Below, in pieces: positions 34,576 to 42,737 of a DNA stretch of 64,000 bases. The notes beneath the pieces are model-generated. The model was given only the letters and a program-made list of their open reading frames with translations, was not told the DNA's origin and did no database searches. Where the stretch lies: positions 1 through 64,000 of the forward strand of contig CALOEL010000017.1 in assembly GCA_942492375.1 (NCBI GenBank), written 5' to 3'. Each line of letters opens with the position of its first letter. Position 1 is the first letter of the stretch. This DNA comes from JAHEAO01 sp942492375. Lineage in GTDB: Bacteria > Pseudomonadota > Alphaproteobacteria > Rhodobacterales > Rhodobacteraceae. Made by a program: the position numbers and the translations under genes.

Positions 34576-35313
34576 TCAGATCGACATCTTCTTGAAGATG
34601 AATTCCGGTATCGTGCGGATGATAAGCATGATGTAGCGCCAGAAGAATGGCGTGTAGATCACGTTTTTCTTCTTCCCAACCGCCTTGAGAATGTCGTCGG
34701 CAACCTTGGCGGGGGAGGCGACGAGAAACATCCCATCGATGCCCCAGGTCATCGATGTATCCACGAAACCCGGCTTCACGGTGACGACATGCCCGCCTGC
34801 GCGGGTCAAACGGTTTCTCAGACCCGAGAGATAGGTGTGAAACCCTGCCTTTGCGCCACCGTAAACGTAGTTGCCAACGCGCCCGCGGTCGCCTGCCACC
34901 GATCCCACGCCTACGACCGTTCCGACCCCCCGTGATTCTATAACGGGGGCGAGCATTTGCAGCACTTGTGCCGGCCCGGTGAAATTGTCCTGTATCGTGC
35001 CGGCAATCAGGGACGGATCGGCGTCGATGGCGGACTGGTCGGGCATCGAGCCGACGAACACAGCCGCGTTGATCTGGCCGTCCTCGCGCTCCAGCCGCTG
35101 GATGATCGTCGGGAACCCGTCGGGTTTTCGCGCATCGAAGTCGAGCACTTCCGCAAATCGCGCGCCGCGAGCGGCGCAGTCCTGCGCGCTTGCGTTCAGG
35201 TCAACTGCATCGCGCCCGGCCAGAAAGACCGCATCGCCGCGAGCCGCCAGCGCGCGCGCGAAGGCACGCGCCATCGAGGACGTCGCCCCAAGTATCAGCC
35301 AACTCTGGTTCAT
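34576..35313 (-). CDS. SDR oxidoreductase similar to DprE2
   Basis: Short-chain dehydrogenase of 245 residues. It has the N-terminal nucleotide-binding loop (ILGATSSMARAFARALAARG), the catalytic Ser in VVGVGSVAGDRG, and Tyr-x-x-x-Lys in YGGAKAGFHTYLSGLR. The long hydrophobic C-terminus (YIMLIIRTIPEFIFKKMSI) matches DprE2, the NADH-dependent reductase that completes epimerisation of decaprenylphosphoryl-ribose to arabinose. It overlaps the DprE1-like gene by 4 bases (35310-35313), supporting a two-enzyme epimerase. The pathway assignment is from mycobacterial homology. Confidence 0.85.
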   Translation of the reverse strand: MNQSWLILGATSSMARAFARALAARGDAVFLAGRDAVDLNASAQDCAARGARFAEVLDFDARKPDGFPTIIQRLEREDGQINAAVFVGSMPDQSAIDADPSLIAGTIQDNFTGPAQVLQMLAPVIESRGVGTVVGVGSVAGDRGRVGNYVYGGAKAGFHTYLSGLRNRLTRAGGHVVTVKPGFVDTSMTWGIDGMFLVASPAKVADDILKAVGKKKNVIYTPFFWRYIMLIIRTIPEFIFKKMSI

Positions 35314-36626
35314 GGGTCTTTCCTTAGCTCAAGCCGTCTGACGAGATCGGTGATCAAGACGCCATCCGGATCCGCCTTTGTCACCGCCTTCAGCCATTCC
35401 GCATGTTCGGGATACATCTGCCGGATCGGGCCCGGGTCCATCACGGCGTCCTTTGCAAGATAGATCCTCCCACCGGCCTCCGCGGCCATCCGACCCAGCT
35501 TGCCGATGAGCACACGCGCATCGCTTCGGTTGGGGAAATCGACCGCCAAGGTATAGCCTTCCATCGGGAAAGAGATGAATCCCGCCCTGCCGAATCCCAT
35601 GCGCTTCAGCACCGCAAGCGGCGAAGCCAGGCCGGCCTCGGAGATGTGTTCAAGGATCTGTCGTAAAACGTCCGCCTTTCCGACGGGCACAACGCATTGG
35701 AACTGGTGAAACCCTCGCTTTCCATAAAGGCGGTTCCAGTTGTGGACAGCGTCAAGAGGAAAGAAGGGCGCCGAAATGGGTTTGACGGTCGTGCGGCCCG
35801 CTGCAGGCACTCGGCGGAAATAGGCCTCGTTGAAGATCCGAACGACCGGCGCCGAAAGCGCCCAGTGTGGTGCGTCGAACGGAACTTCTCTCGACTTGGT
35901 GCGGGTCGGAGAGACGCCCGATGTTATTTCGCCTTCCTCCAATATACCGCGGCCAAGCTGCATACCTTTCGCCGTCGCATCTATCCAGCCGACCGAATAA
36001 TCGGCGCGCGAGTTGTCGAGAACAGATAGGAATTCGTCCCAACCGTCGATGCGGCGTTCGGTCAGCACCATCATGTCGCCCTTGCACGGCATCAGCCGGA
36101 TCTTGGCGCTTGCGATGATGCCGGTCTGGCCAAGGCCGCCGACCGTGGCCCGGAAAAGCTCGGGAGTCTTGTCTGGCGTAACGGTGACCGACCGGTCGTT
36201 CTGCAGCAGCGTGATTTCGGACAGGTGTTGTCCAAAGGACCCCACGACATGGTGGTTTTTGCCATGCACGTCGTTGGCTATGCAGCCGCCGACCGTTGCA
36301 AAGCCTGTCCCCGGCATCACCGGCGGGATCCAACCCTTGGCCGCGAAAATGCGACCGAGATCGCCGATCATCGCACCCGCTTCGACCTCGACCTCGCCTG
36401 TTTCCGAGTCAAGCGCCAGAATTCGGTCGAGACGCGACATGTCGATCGCCCGCCCGCCGTCATTCAACGCGGCGTCCCCATAGCTGCGCAATTGGCCGAT
36501 GGCCGGTGCGGGGCACTGGACCATCGTCGCGCGGAGCGTCGACTGCCGTTCGGGCCGCGCGATTTCGGCCGTGGCATGGATGGCTCGGCCCCAGCCGGTG
36601 TAATCAGTTTTTTTCCAGCGCATCAT
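35310..36626 (-). CDS. FAD-binding oxidoreductase similar to DprE1
   Basis: A 438-residue vanillyl-alcohol-oxidase-type flavoprotein similar to decaprenylphosphoryl-ribose 2'-oxidase. Its FAD domain includes GQLRSYGDAALNDGG, GFATVGGCIANDVHGKNHH and VGSFGQHLSEITLL, very close to the DprE1 pattern. The C-terminal part has YTLAVDFPNRSD, RIYLAKDAVM and DLVRRLEL. Two adjacent ATG codons (36626, 36623) are possible starts. It overlaps the upstream flippase-like gene by 23 bases and the SDR by 4, so the three form one operon. The cysteine targeted by benzothiazinones in mycobacterial DprE1 appears to be Ala here (about residue 361). Confidence 0.88.
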   Translation of the reverse strand: MMRWKKTDYTGWGRAIHATAEIARPERQSTLRATMVQCPAPAIGQLRSYGDAALNDGGRAIDMSRLDRILALDSETGEVEVEAGAMIGDLGRIFAAKGWIPPVMPGTGFATVGGCIANDVHGKNHHVVGSFGQHLSEITLLQNDRSVTVTPDKTPELFRATVGGLGQTGIIASAKIRLMPCKGDMMVLTERRIDGWDEFLSVLDNSRADYSVGWIDATAKGMQLGRGILEEGEITSGVSPTRTKSREVPFDAPHWALSAPVVRIFNEAYFRRVPAAGRTTVKPISAPFFPLDAVHNWNRLYGKRGFHQFQCVVPVGKADVLRQILEHISEAGLASPLAVLKRMGFGRAGFISFPMEGYTLAVDFPNRSDARVLIGKLGRMAAEAGGRIYLAKDAVMDPGPIRQMYPEHAEWLKAVTKADPDGVLITDLVRRLELRKDP

Positions 36627-37620
36627 TGCCTTTCATCGAGTATCTTTCAGCTACGGGAAACAGAACCAACCCGATCCCGATGGCAAACCATAGCGTGGTG
36701 ACGCGGATGATGGCGGTGGCGGGCACGCCGACCTCTAGCGGAACCCCCTCAAGCGCAAGCAGCCCCACCATTGCGGCCTCTGCGCCGCCGACACCGCCAG
36801 GGGCGCCGGTAAGCCCGCCGGCGAGCGTAGAGAATATGAAGATCGCCACGGCTTTCGACAGGCCGATATCCGCCCCCAGCCAGACGAGCAGCAGGTGAAA
36901 CGCGTAACCTTCGGCGAACCATCCCAGCGCGCCGATCACCGCCGCCGCTGCCATGACCCACGGGCCAGAGAACCTTGCCAGTGATCGCGCGGCGGTTCTG
37001 ATCCGCGCGAACAGACGAGGCCATCGGCCGATCAGCCCGTAGGCGGCGTCTGCCAGACGCGACAGCAAGCGCGGACGGGTTGCCAAGAGCGCGGCGGCCA
37101 AAGCGAGCACCGTGACCGGCGCTGCCCCGGCAATGCCGGTTGCAGAGAGCGATATCGTGACCGCCAGGATCACGCCCATCGCCGCCAGATCGGACGCACG
37201 GTCTGCCAGAACAAGGGGGGCGGTTTTTTCGAAGGCCCAACCGGTTTCGCGACGCAACCATCGCATGCGCACAAGTTCTCCGACGCGACCTGGTGTGACC
37301 GACATGGCAAAGCCACCCAGGTAGTGCCGTTGATCCTGAAGGAATCCTGTCGGCAATCCAAGTTTCCGGGAGAAGATATGCCATCGAAGACCGCGGAAAC
37401 CGTAATTGACCAGACTTAGAAGCAAGAGAATCGTCAACTGGCCGATGCCGAGCTTTGCAATCTGCGCGGCAGTCTCCTGCCATCCGGTTGCGGCGGCAAG
37501 GCCCAGCAGTCCGGCCAGGACCAGCACGAAAAGTCCGCCCATCAACGCGATGTCACGCATCTTCCTGCCAGACCTGGAAGGATTGGTTGCAGGGTGCGGG
37601 TGAGGACTGCTCATTGTCAT
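36604..37620 (-). CDS. Flippase-like membrane protein (LPG synthase TM / UPF0104 family)
   Basis: A 338-residue polytopic membrane protein with about 8 hydrophobic segments and no soluble catalytic domain. The patterns SLVNYGFRGLRWHIFSRKLG, GGFAMSVTPGRVGELVRM and GGLTGAPGGVGGAEAAM are those of the lysylphosphatidylglycerol synthase transmembrane family (PF03706). It overlaps the DprE1-like gene by 23 bases. In this context it may move a lipid-linked sugar across the membrane, by analogy to flippase candidates of glycolipid clusters; this is inference. ATG 37620 is used; ATG 37614 is an alternative. Confidence 0.85.
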   Translation of the reverse strand: MTMSSPHPHPATNPSRSGRKMRDIALMGGLFVLVLAGLLGLAAATGWQETAAQIAKLGIGQLTILLLLSLVNYGFRGLRWHIFSRKLGLPTGFLQDQRHYLGGFAMSVTPGRVGELVRMRWLRRETGWAFEKTAPLVLADRASDLAAMGVILAVTISLSATGIAGAAPVTVLALAAALLATRPRLLSRLADAAYGLIGRWPRLFARIRTAARSLARFSGPWVMAAAAVIGALGWFAEGYAFHLLLVWLGADIGLSKAVAIFIFSTLAGGLTGAPGGVGGAEAAMVGLLALEGVPLEVGVPATAIIRVTTLWFAIGIGLVLFPVAERYSMKGNDALEKN

Positions 37621-37697
37621 TGCCTGCGCGTCTAGCGACAGAATTGGGCACGATTATGGATTTGTTTCGACCCCGCTAACAGCGCAAACTTCCCATC

Positions 37698-37727
37698 GGC
37701 ATGGCAGCTTGCTGAACCTGCCATGCC
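37698..37727 (-). terminator. Candidate hairpin after the CoA-transferase operon
   Basis: A perfect 10-bp stem (GGCATGGCAG at 37698-37707, CTGCCATGCC at 37718-37727) with a 10-base loop, starting 18 bases after the stop of the subunit B gene. No T tract follows on the minus strand, so it is either a Rho-assisted end or a 3' stabiliser that isolates this operon from the flippase gene. Confidence 0.55.
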
Positions 37728-37745
37728 CGAATGAGAGAGCAGCGA

Positions 37746-38372
37746 TCAGACGATCGTCGCCTCGGTCGCGGCGATCATGTCCTCTCGGCTGACGCCATCG
37801 GCCAGTTCCACGATATGCAGACCCTTGTGGGTTACGTCCAGCACACCAAGGTTGGTGATGATCCGATCGACCACGCCCTTGCCCGTCAGGGGCAGGGTGC
37901 ATTCCTTCAAAAGCTTCGACTCGCCGTGCTTCGAGGTGTGATCCATCACGACGACCACGCGGCCGACACCGGCCACCAGATCCATGGCGCCGCCCATACC
38001 CTTCACGAGCTTTCCGGGGATCATCCAGTTCGCCAGATCGCCTTCCTCGCTGACTTCCATCGCGCCGAGGATCGCCATTGCGATCTTGCCGCCGCGGATC
38101 ATGCCAAAGGACTGGGCACTGTCGAAATAGCTTGTGCGTTCGAGTTCGGTAATCGTCTGTTTTCCGGCATTTATCAGATCGGGATCGACTTCGTCCTCTG
38201 TCGGGAAGGGGCCCATGCCGAGCATCCCGTTCTCGGACTGAAGCGTCACATCGACGCCGTCGGGAATGTAATTAGAGACCAGGGTCGGAATCCCGATACC
38301 AAGGTTCACGTACATGCCGTCTTCAAGCTCTTTTGCCGCGCGGGCGGCCATCTGGTTGCGGTCCCACGGCAT
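37746..38372 (-). CDS. 3-oxoacid CoA-transferase subunit B
   Basis: Family I CoA-transferase beta subunit, transferring CoA from succinyl-CoA to acetoacetate or similar acids. The 208-residue protein has GMYVNLGIGIPTLVSNYIP near the N-terminus, the catalytic Glu in LQSENGMLGMGP (about residue 47), and the GGAMDLVAGVGRVVVVMDHT region. It lies 3 bases after the subunit A gene. Sequence alone does not separate succinyl-CoA:acetoacetate (ScoB) from AtoA-type specificity. Confidence 0.94.
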   Translation of the reverse strand: MPWDRNQMAARAAKELEDGMYVNLGIGIPTLVSNYIPDGVDVTLQSENGMLGMGPFPTEDEVDPDLINAGKQTITELERTSYFDSAQSFGMIRGGKIAMAILGAMEVSEEGDLANWMIPGKLVKGMGGAMDLVAGVGRVVVVMDHTSKHGESKLLKECTLPLTGKGVVDRIITNLGVLDVTHKGLHIVELADGVSREDMIAATEATIV

Positions 38373-38375
38373 GGC

Positions 38376-39080
38376 TCAAGCCTCCTCTTTCTGGCGCAAG
38401 GTGCGCTGTTCGATCCGCTTCTCATGCTTGCCCTGGATCAGCCGGTGAACATAGATGCCGGGCAGGTGGATACAGTCGGGGTCAAGCGATCCTCGGGGGA
38501 CGATTTCTTCGACCTCGGCCACGCAGATCCTGCCGCACATCGCGGCCGGCGGGTTGAAATTGCGCGCGGTCTTGCGGAAGACGAGGTTGCCGGTGTCATC
38601 CGCCTTCCACGCCTTGACGATCGACAGATCGGCAACGATGCCGCGCTCGAGGATATAGGTCTCGCCGTCGAAATCCTTGTGCTCCTTGCCCTCGGCGATC
38701 ACCGTGCCGACGCCGGTCTTGGTGTAGAAACCGGGAATGCCGCAGCCGCCGGCGCGCATCCGTTCGGCCAAAGTGCCTTGCGGATTGAATTCCAGCTCCA
38801 ACTCGCCGGACAGATATTGTCTCATGAATTCAGCATTTTCGCCGACATAGGAGCTGATCATCTTCTTGACCTGCTTGGTCTGCAACAGGATGCCGATGCC
38901 GAAATCGTCGACGCCCGCATTGTTCGACGCAAAGGTCAGATCCTTGGTTCCGGCCTCCTTGATCGCCTGCAGCAGAAGCTCGGGAATGCCGCAGAGGCCA
39001 AAGCCGCCGGCGGCGATCAGCATCCCATCATGCAAGACGCCGTCGAGCGCCTCTGCCGCGGTGCCGTATACTTTTTTCAT
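38376..39080 (-). CDS. 3-oxoacid CoA-transferase subunit A
   Basis: Alpha subunit of the same enzyme, 234 residues. It has IAAGGFGLCGIPELLLQAI (CoA-binding Gly-rich motif, about residues 25-43), FASNNAGVDDFGIG, and GGCGIPGFYTKTGVGT. The ATG at 39080 has GGAGA 6 bases upstream; an in-frame upstream stretch is not coding. The C-terminal LRQKEEA tail is normal. Together with subunit B it probably feeds ketone-body or polyhydroxybutyrate carbon into acetyl-CoA. Confidence 0.94.
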   Translation of the reverse strand: MKKVYGTAAEALDGVLHDGMLIAAGGFGLCGIPELLLQAIKEAGTKDLTFASNNAGVDDFGIGILLQTKQVKKMISSYVGENAEFMRQYLSGELELEFNPQGTLAERMRAGGCGIPGFYTKTGVGTVIAEGKEHKDFDGETYILERGIVADLSIVKAWKADDTGNLVFRKTARNFNPPAAMCGRICVAEVEEIVPRGSLDPDCIHLPGIYVHRLIQGKHEKRIEQRTLRQKEEA

Positions 39081-39447
39081 GGAATTCTCCCGGTGACTGG
39101 CAGTTGCCTTGGTTGTGGCGAAGCGCCGGGGGAGTGTCAATCGGCCGCCGCCGAGGTGTTGCGCCTCCCGGCAAAGCTGCGCGCGCTGCGGCCGGGTTCC
39201 AGATTGCGGCGAATCGGGCGGTGAGGGACCGGTTGACGCCTGTAAAACAACGCCATCGGCTGGTCTGCAAAGCGTCGGCAAACTGTATGCAAAACGTATG
39301 GCAACCGGTAGGACATTTGGCGGGTTAACGGGGCGTGCGGCGGGCTGGGACGGTCGGTTTGAGGATGAGGGAGAGCGGCCGGCGACGGGCTGCTTTGAGC
39401 CCGAATTGACCTTGAATTCTTAACGAATTCTAAGGTTCATACACCGC
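39081..39447. other. Intergenic region before the NADAR gene
   Basis: 367 bases with no gene I can support. The left part is GC-rich and should hold the promoter of the CoA-transferase operon. The right end changes abruptly to AT-rich sequence and contains the phased GAATT repeats described separately. Several short open frames exist but none has coding character. Confidence 0.5.
39403..39436. repeat. Three GAATT repeats with 11-base period, forming a palindrome
   Basis: GAATT starts at 39403, 39414 and 39425, exactly 11 bases apart, which is about one helical turn. The last two lie in an imperfect palindrome: ACCTTGAATTC (39409-39419) and GAATTCTAAGGT (39425-39436), with a single extra base. 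The element is 12 bases upstream of the NADAR start, a natural place for an operator. Confidence 0.6.
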
Positions 39448-39906
39448 ATGTCTGACGGCTCACCCATATCTGCAATCTACTTCTATGCGCAGACAGATAA
39501 ATACGCGGAGTTTTCCAACTTTGCCCTCTATGGAGTTGCAATTGATGGTCAATGGTGGCGGACAGTTGAGCATTATTTCCAAGCCATGAAGTTTCATGAC
39601 GTGGACTATCGGGAACGCATCAGGAAATGCGGAAAACCGAAGGATGCTAAGGTTCTTGGAATGACCCGAAAAATCCCTATTCGCGGTGACTGGGAAGAGG
39701 TGAAAGATCAAATCATGCTCGACGCAGTCCGCCGGAAATTCCAAACGCATAAAGTACCGCGAGAATTGCTACTTTCGACAGGCAAAGCAGAAATTGTCGA
39801 GAATGCACCAGCGGATGATTATTGGGGTTGCGGCCTTGATGGCCAAGGACTGAACAAGCTCGGCAAGATATTGATGCAGGTGCGAAGCGAATTGCGTCAG
39901 GATTAA
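39448..39906 (+). CDS. NADAR family protein (YbiA-like N-glycosidase)
   Basis: A 152-residue NADAR/DUF1768 protein. Motifs seen are EFSNF (residues 21-25), TVEHYFQAMKF (39-49), and DDYWGCGLDGQGLNKLGKIL near the C-terminus. YbiA-type members split N-glycosidic bonds in early riboflavin intermediates; other NADAR proteins remove ADP-ribose from guanine in DNA or RNA and can act in phage defence. The gene is visibly AT-richer than all its neighbours (below 50 percent GC by eye) with unusual codons for this genome, suggesting transfer. It stands alone, with no DarT-like or riboflavin gene beside it. Confidence 0.92.
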   Translation: MSDGSPISAIYFYAQTDKYAEFSNFALYGVAIDGQWWRTVEHYFQAMKFHDVDYRERIRKCGKPKDAKVLGMTRKIPIRGDWEEVKDQIMLDAVRRKFQTHKVPRELLLSTGKAEIVENAPADDYWGCGLDGQGLNKLGKILMQVRSELRQD

Positions 39907-40027
39907 CGCTTCGCCAACGGCTGCTTCGTCCGCAAAGCGGACCAGCACGACCCTCTGAAATGTCCTGATTTAGTACCGCCCGCGTGCTCAGCCCTTTCGT
40001 CGCATCAGAGCGGCGCGCTTGCCGGTC

Positions 40028-42616
40028 TTAGGCTTTCTTTTCCGTCGTCTTCTTGGCGGCGGGCTTTTTCGCTGCCGTTTTCTTCGCCGCCGGCTTCTTT
40101 GCGGCGCTCTTCTTCGGCGCGGCTTTCTTGCCACCCTTCTTCTTGGCCTTTTCGGCGATCAGTTCCAACGCCATCTCTGGCGTCACATCGACCGGCTCGG
40201 TGCCCTTGGGCAAGGTCGCGTTGACCTTGGCCCATTTCACGTAAGGCCCATAGCGGCCATCCATCACCGCGATCGGCCCGCCATCGGGGTGGTCGCCCAG
40301 CTCCTTCAGCGGTTTCGCCGCCTCGCGTCCGCCGCGTCCCCGGCTGGCCTTCTTGGCGATCTCCTCGACCGCGCGGTTCATGCCGATGGTGAAGACCTCG
40401 TCGACATCCGGCAGATTGGCGTAGACCCGGCCATGTTTCACGTAGGGCCCGTAGCGACCGATCCCGGCCTCGACCGGTTCGCCGTCCTCGGGGTGCTTGC
40501 CGATCTCGCGCGGCAGGTTCAGCAGCATCAGCGCCTTTTCCAGATCCAGCTCCGTCGCGTCCCAGCCCTTCGGCAGGCTGGCGCGGGGCGGTTTCGGCAC
40601 CTCTTCACTGGCCTCGCCGCGCTGGACGTAGGGGCCGAACCGACCGTTGCGCAGGCTGATCTCGTCGCCCTGATCCTCACCCAGAACCTTGCCATCGACC
40701 ATGCCGGCCTCTTCGCCCGAGGGCGCGGTGAGGGGGCGGGTGAAGCGGCATTCGGGGTAGTTCGAACAACCGATGAACGCGCCGCCCGAGCGGGCGGTCT
40801 TCAGCGCGAGGCGTCCGTTGCCGCAGTTCGGGCATGTGCGCGGGTTCGACCCATCCTCGCGCGGCGGGAAGTTGTGCGGCTCCAGCACCTCGTCGATCTT
40901 TTCCAGAACCTCGCCGATCCGCAGGTCGGCGGTTTCGGCGATGGCGGCGGAAAAATCGCGCCAGAACCGGCCCAGCAGGTCCTTGTAGTCGCGCTCGCCG
41001 GCCGAGACTTCATCCAGCTGGTTTTCCAGATCGGCGGTGAAATCGTAGCCGACATATTGCCGGAAATAGTTCGTGAGGAAGGCGGTGACCAGACGCCCCT
41101 TATCCTCCGGGATCAGCCGGTTCTTATCCTTGACCACGTATTCGCGGTCCTGGATCGTGGTGACGATCGAGGCATAGGTCGAGGGCCGGCCGATGCCGAG
41201 TTCTTCCATCCGCTTGACGAGGCTCGCCTCGGTATAGCGCGGCGGCGGCTGGGTGAAATGCTGTTCCGGCGTGACAGAGTTCTTCGCCGCCGGCTCGCCT
41301 TCAGCGATCTGCGGCAGGCGCTTGTCATCCTCGTCGATCACCGCATCGTCGCGGCCTTCCTCGTAGACCTTCATGAAACCGTCGAACAGCATCACCTGAC
41401 CGGTCGCGCGCATCTCGACCTGTTCGTCGCGGCTGGCGATGTCGACGGTGGTGCGCTCCATCCGGGCCGCCGCCATCTGGCTGGCGATCGTGCGTTTCCA
41501 GATCAGGTCATAGAGTTTGCGCTGGTCGGCATCGGTCAGCTTCAGCTTGTCGGGCGCCTGATCCATCTCGGTCGGGCGGATGCATTCATGCGCTTCCTGC
41601 GCGTTCTTGGCCTTGTTTTTATACATCCGGGGACTGTCCGGCAGGTAGTCCGCGCCGTAGCGATCCTTGATCGCGTCGCGCGCGGCCATCACCGCCTCGG
41701 ACGCCATGTCGATGCCGTCGGTCCGCATATAGGTGATGTGACCGGCTTCATACAGCCGTTGCGCCAGGCTCATGGTCTGGCGCGCGCCGAAGCCGAACTT
41801 GCGGCTGGCTTCCTGCTGCAGGGTCGAGGTCATGAACGGCGCCGAGGGGTTGCGGCTGGCCGGTTTCGCCTCGACCGATTTCACCGTCAGGTCGCGGCTG
41901 CTGATCGCCTGCACCGCCAGCTCGGCCTGCGTGGCGTTGCCAAGGTCGAACTTCTCCAGCTTCTTGCCGGCCAGCACCGTCAGCCGCGCCTCGTAGTCCT
42001 GTCCGCGCGGCGTGGTCAGCACGGCCTTGACGGTCCAGTATTCCTGCGCCTTGAACGCCTCGATCTCCATCTCGCGCTCGACGATCAGCCGCAGGCAAAC
42101 CGACTGCACGCGGCCCGCCGATTTCGCGCCGGGCAGCTTGCGCCAGAGGACCGGCGACAGGTTGAACCCGACGAGATAATCCAGCGCGCGGCGCGCCAGA
42201 TACGCCTCGACCAGCGGCTGGTCGACCTGGCGCGGGTTCTTCATCGCCTCGGTGACGGCGGATTTGGTGATCGCGTTGAACACGACCCGGCTGACCTTGG
42301 TGTCCTTCCGGATCGCCTTGCGCGCGGCCAGCGCCTCTTCGAGATGCCAGCTGATCGCCTCGCCCTCGCGGTCGGGGTCGGTGGCGAGGATCAGCTCGTT
42401 GTCGTCCTTTAGTGCATCGACGATCGCCTTGACGTGCTTTTTCGACTCGCTCGCGACCTCCCATTTCATCTCGAATTGCTGTTCGGGATCGACCGAGCCA
42501 TCCTTCGGGGGCAGGTCTCTGACATGACCATAGGATGCCAGAACGGTGTAGTCGTCGCCCAAATACTTGTTTATTGTCTTGGCTTTAGCCGGGGATTCAA
42601 CGACGACGACGGGCAT
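40028..42616 (-). CDS. topA: DNA topoisomerase I
   Basis: Type IA topoisomerase relaxing negative supercoils. The 862-residue protein begins MPVVVVESPAKAKTINKYLG (Toprim domain) with DPDREGEAISWH at about 90-101. The active-site Tyr region is ITYMRTDGIDM. There is a C4 zinc ribbon (RTCPNCGNGRLA, FIGCSNYPECRFTR) and three further degenerate topo repeats (NGRFGPYVQRGE, IGRYGPYVKHGR, DGRYGPYVKWAK). The last 40 residues are Lys/Ala/Pro repeats like histone H1 tails. Start 42616 is supported by AAAGGA six bases upstream; an ATG at 42622 is also in frame. dprA lies upstream on the same strand. Confidence 0.96.
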   Translation of the reverse strand: MPVVVVESPAKAKTINKYLGDDYTVLASYGHVRDLPPKDGSVDPEQQFEMKWEVASESKKHVKAIVDALKDDNELILATDPDREGEAISWHLEEALAARKAIRKDTKVSRVVFNAITKSAVTEAMKNPRQVDQPLVEAYLARRALDYLVGFNLSPVLWRKLPGAKSAGRVQSVCLRLIVEREMEIEAFKAQEYWTVKAVLTTPRGQDYEARLTVLAGKKLEKFDLGNATQAELAVQAISSRDLTVKSVEAKPASRNPSAPFMTSTLQQEASRKFGFGARQTMSLAQRLYEAGHITYMRTDGIDMASEAVMAARDAIKDRYGADYLPDSPRMYKNKAKNAQEAHECIRPTEMDQAPDKLKLTDADQRKLYDLIWKRTIASQMAAARMERTTVDIASRDEQVEMRATGQVMLFDGFMKVYEEGRDDAVIDEDDKRLPQIAEGEPAAKNSVTPEQHFTQPPPRYTEASLVKRMEELGIGRPSTYASIVTTIQDREYVVKDKNRLIPEDKGRLVTAFLTNYFRQYVGYDFTADLENQLDEVSAGERDYKDLLGRFWRDFSAAIAETADLRIGEVLEKIDEVLEPHNFPPREDGSNPRTCPNCGNGRLALKTARSGGAFIGCSNYPECRFTRPLTAPSGEEAGMVDGKVLGEDQGDEISLRNGRFGPYVQRGEASEEVPKPPRASLPKGWDATELDLEKALMLLNLPREIGKHPEDGEPVEAGIGRYGPYVKHGRVYANLPDVDEVFTIGMNRAVEEIAKKASRGRGGREAAKPLKELGDHPDGGPIAVMDGRYGPYVKWAKVNATLPKGTEPVDVTPEMALELIAEKAKKKGGKKAAPKKSAAKKPAAKKTAAKKPAAKKTTEKKA

Positions 42617-42737
42617 GGACATCCTTTCGACTCGGGGTCGGTGCGGTGGCGCGGGACCATGTGGGGGCGGCGAAAGGAATGTCAATGCAGCTGTCGGGCA
42701 GGGCCTTTCGCCGGCCCGTTCAGCGGCTTGCGCCGGG

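Noticed and set aside
39928..39942. Short hairpin after the NADAR gene as a terminator
   Set aside because: Only a 6-bp stem with a 3-base loop and no T tract; too weak to call.
40019..42412. Open frame of about 800 codons on the plus strand opposite topA
   Set aside because: Antisense shadow of topA with Arg/Leu/Val-rich, domain-free translation.
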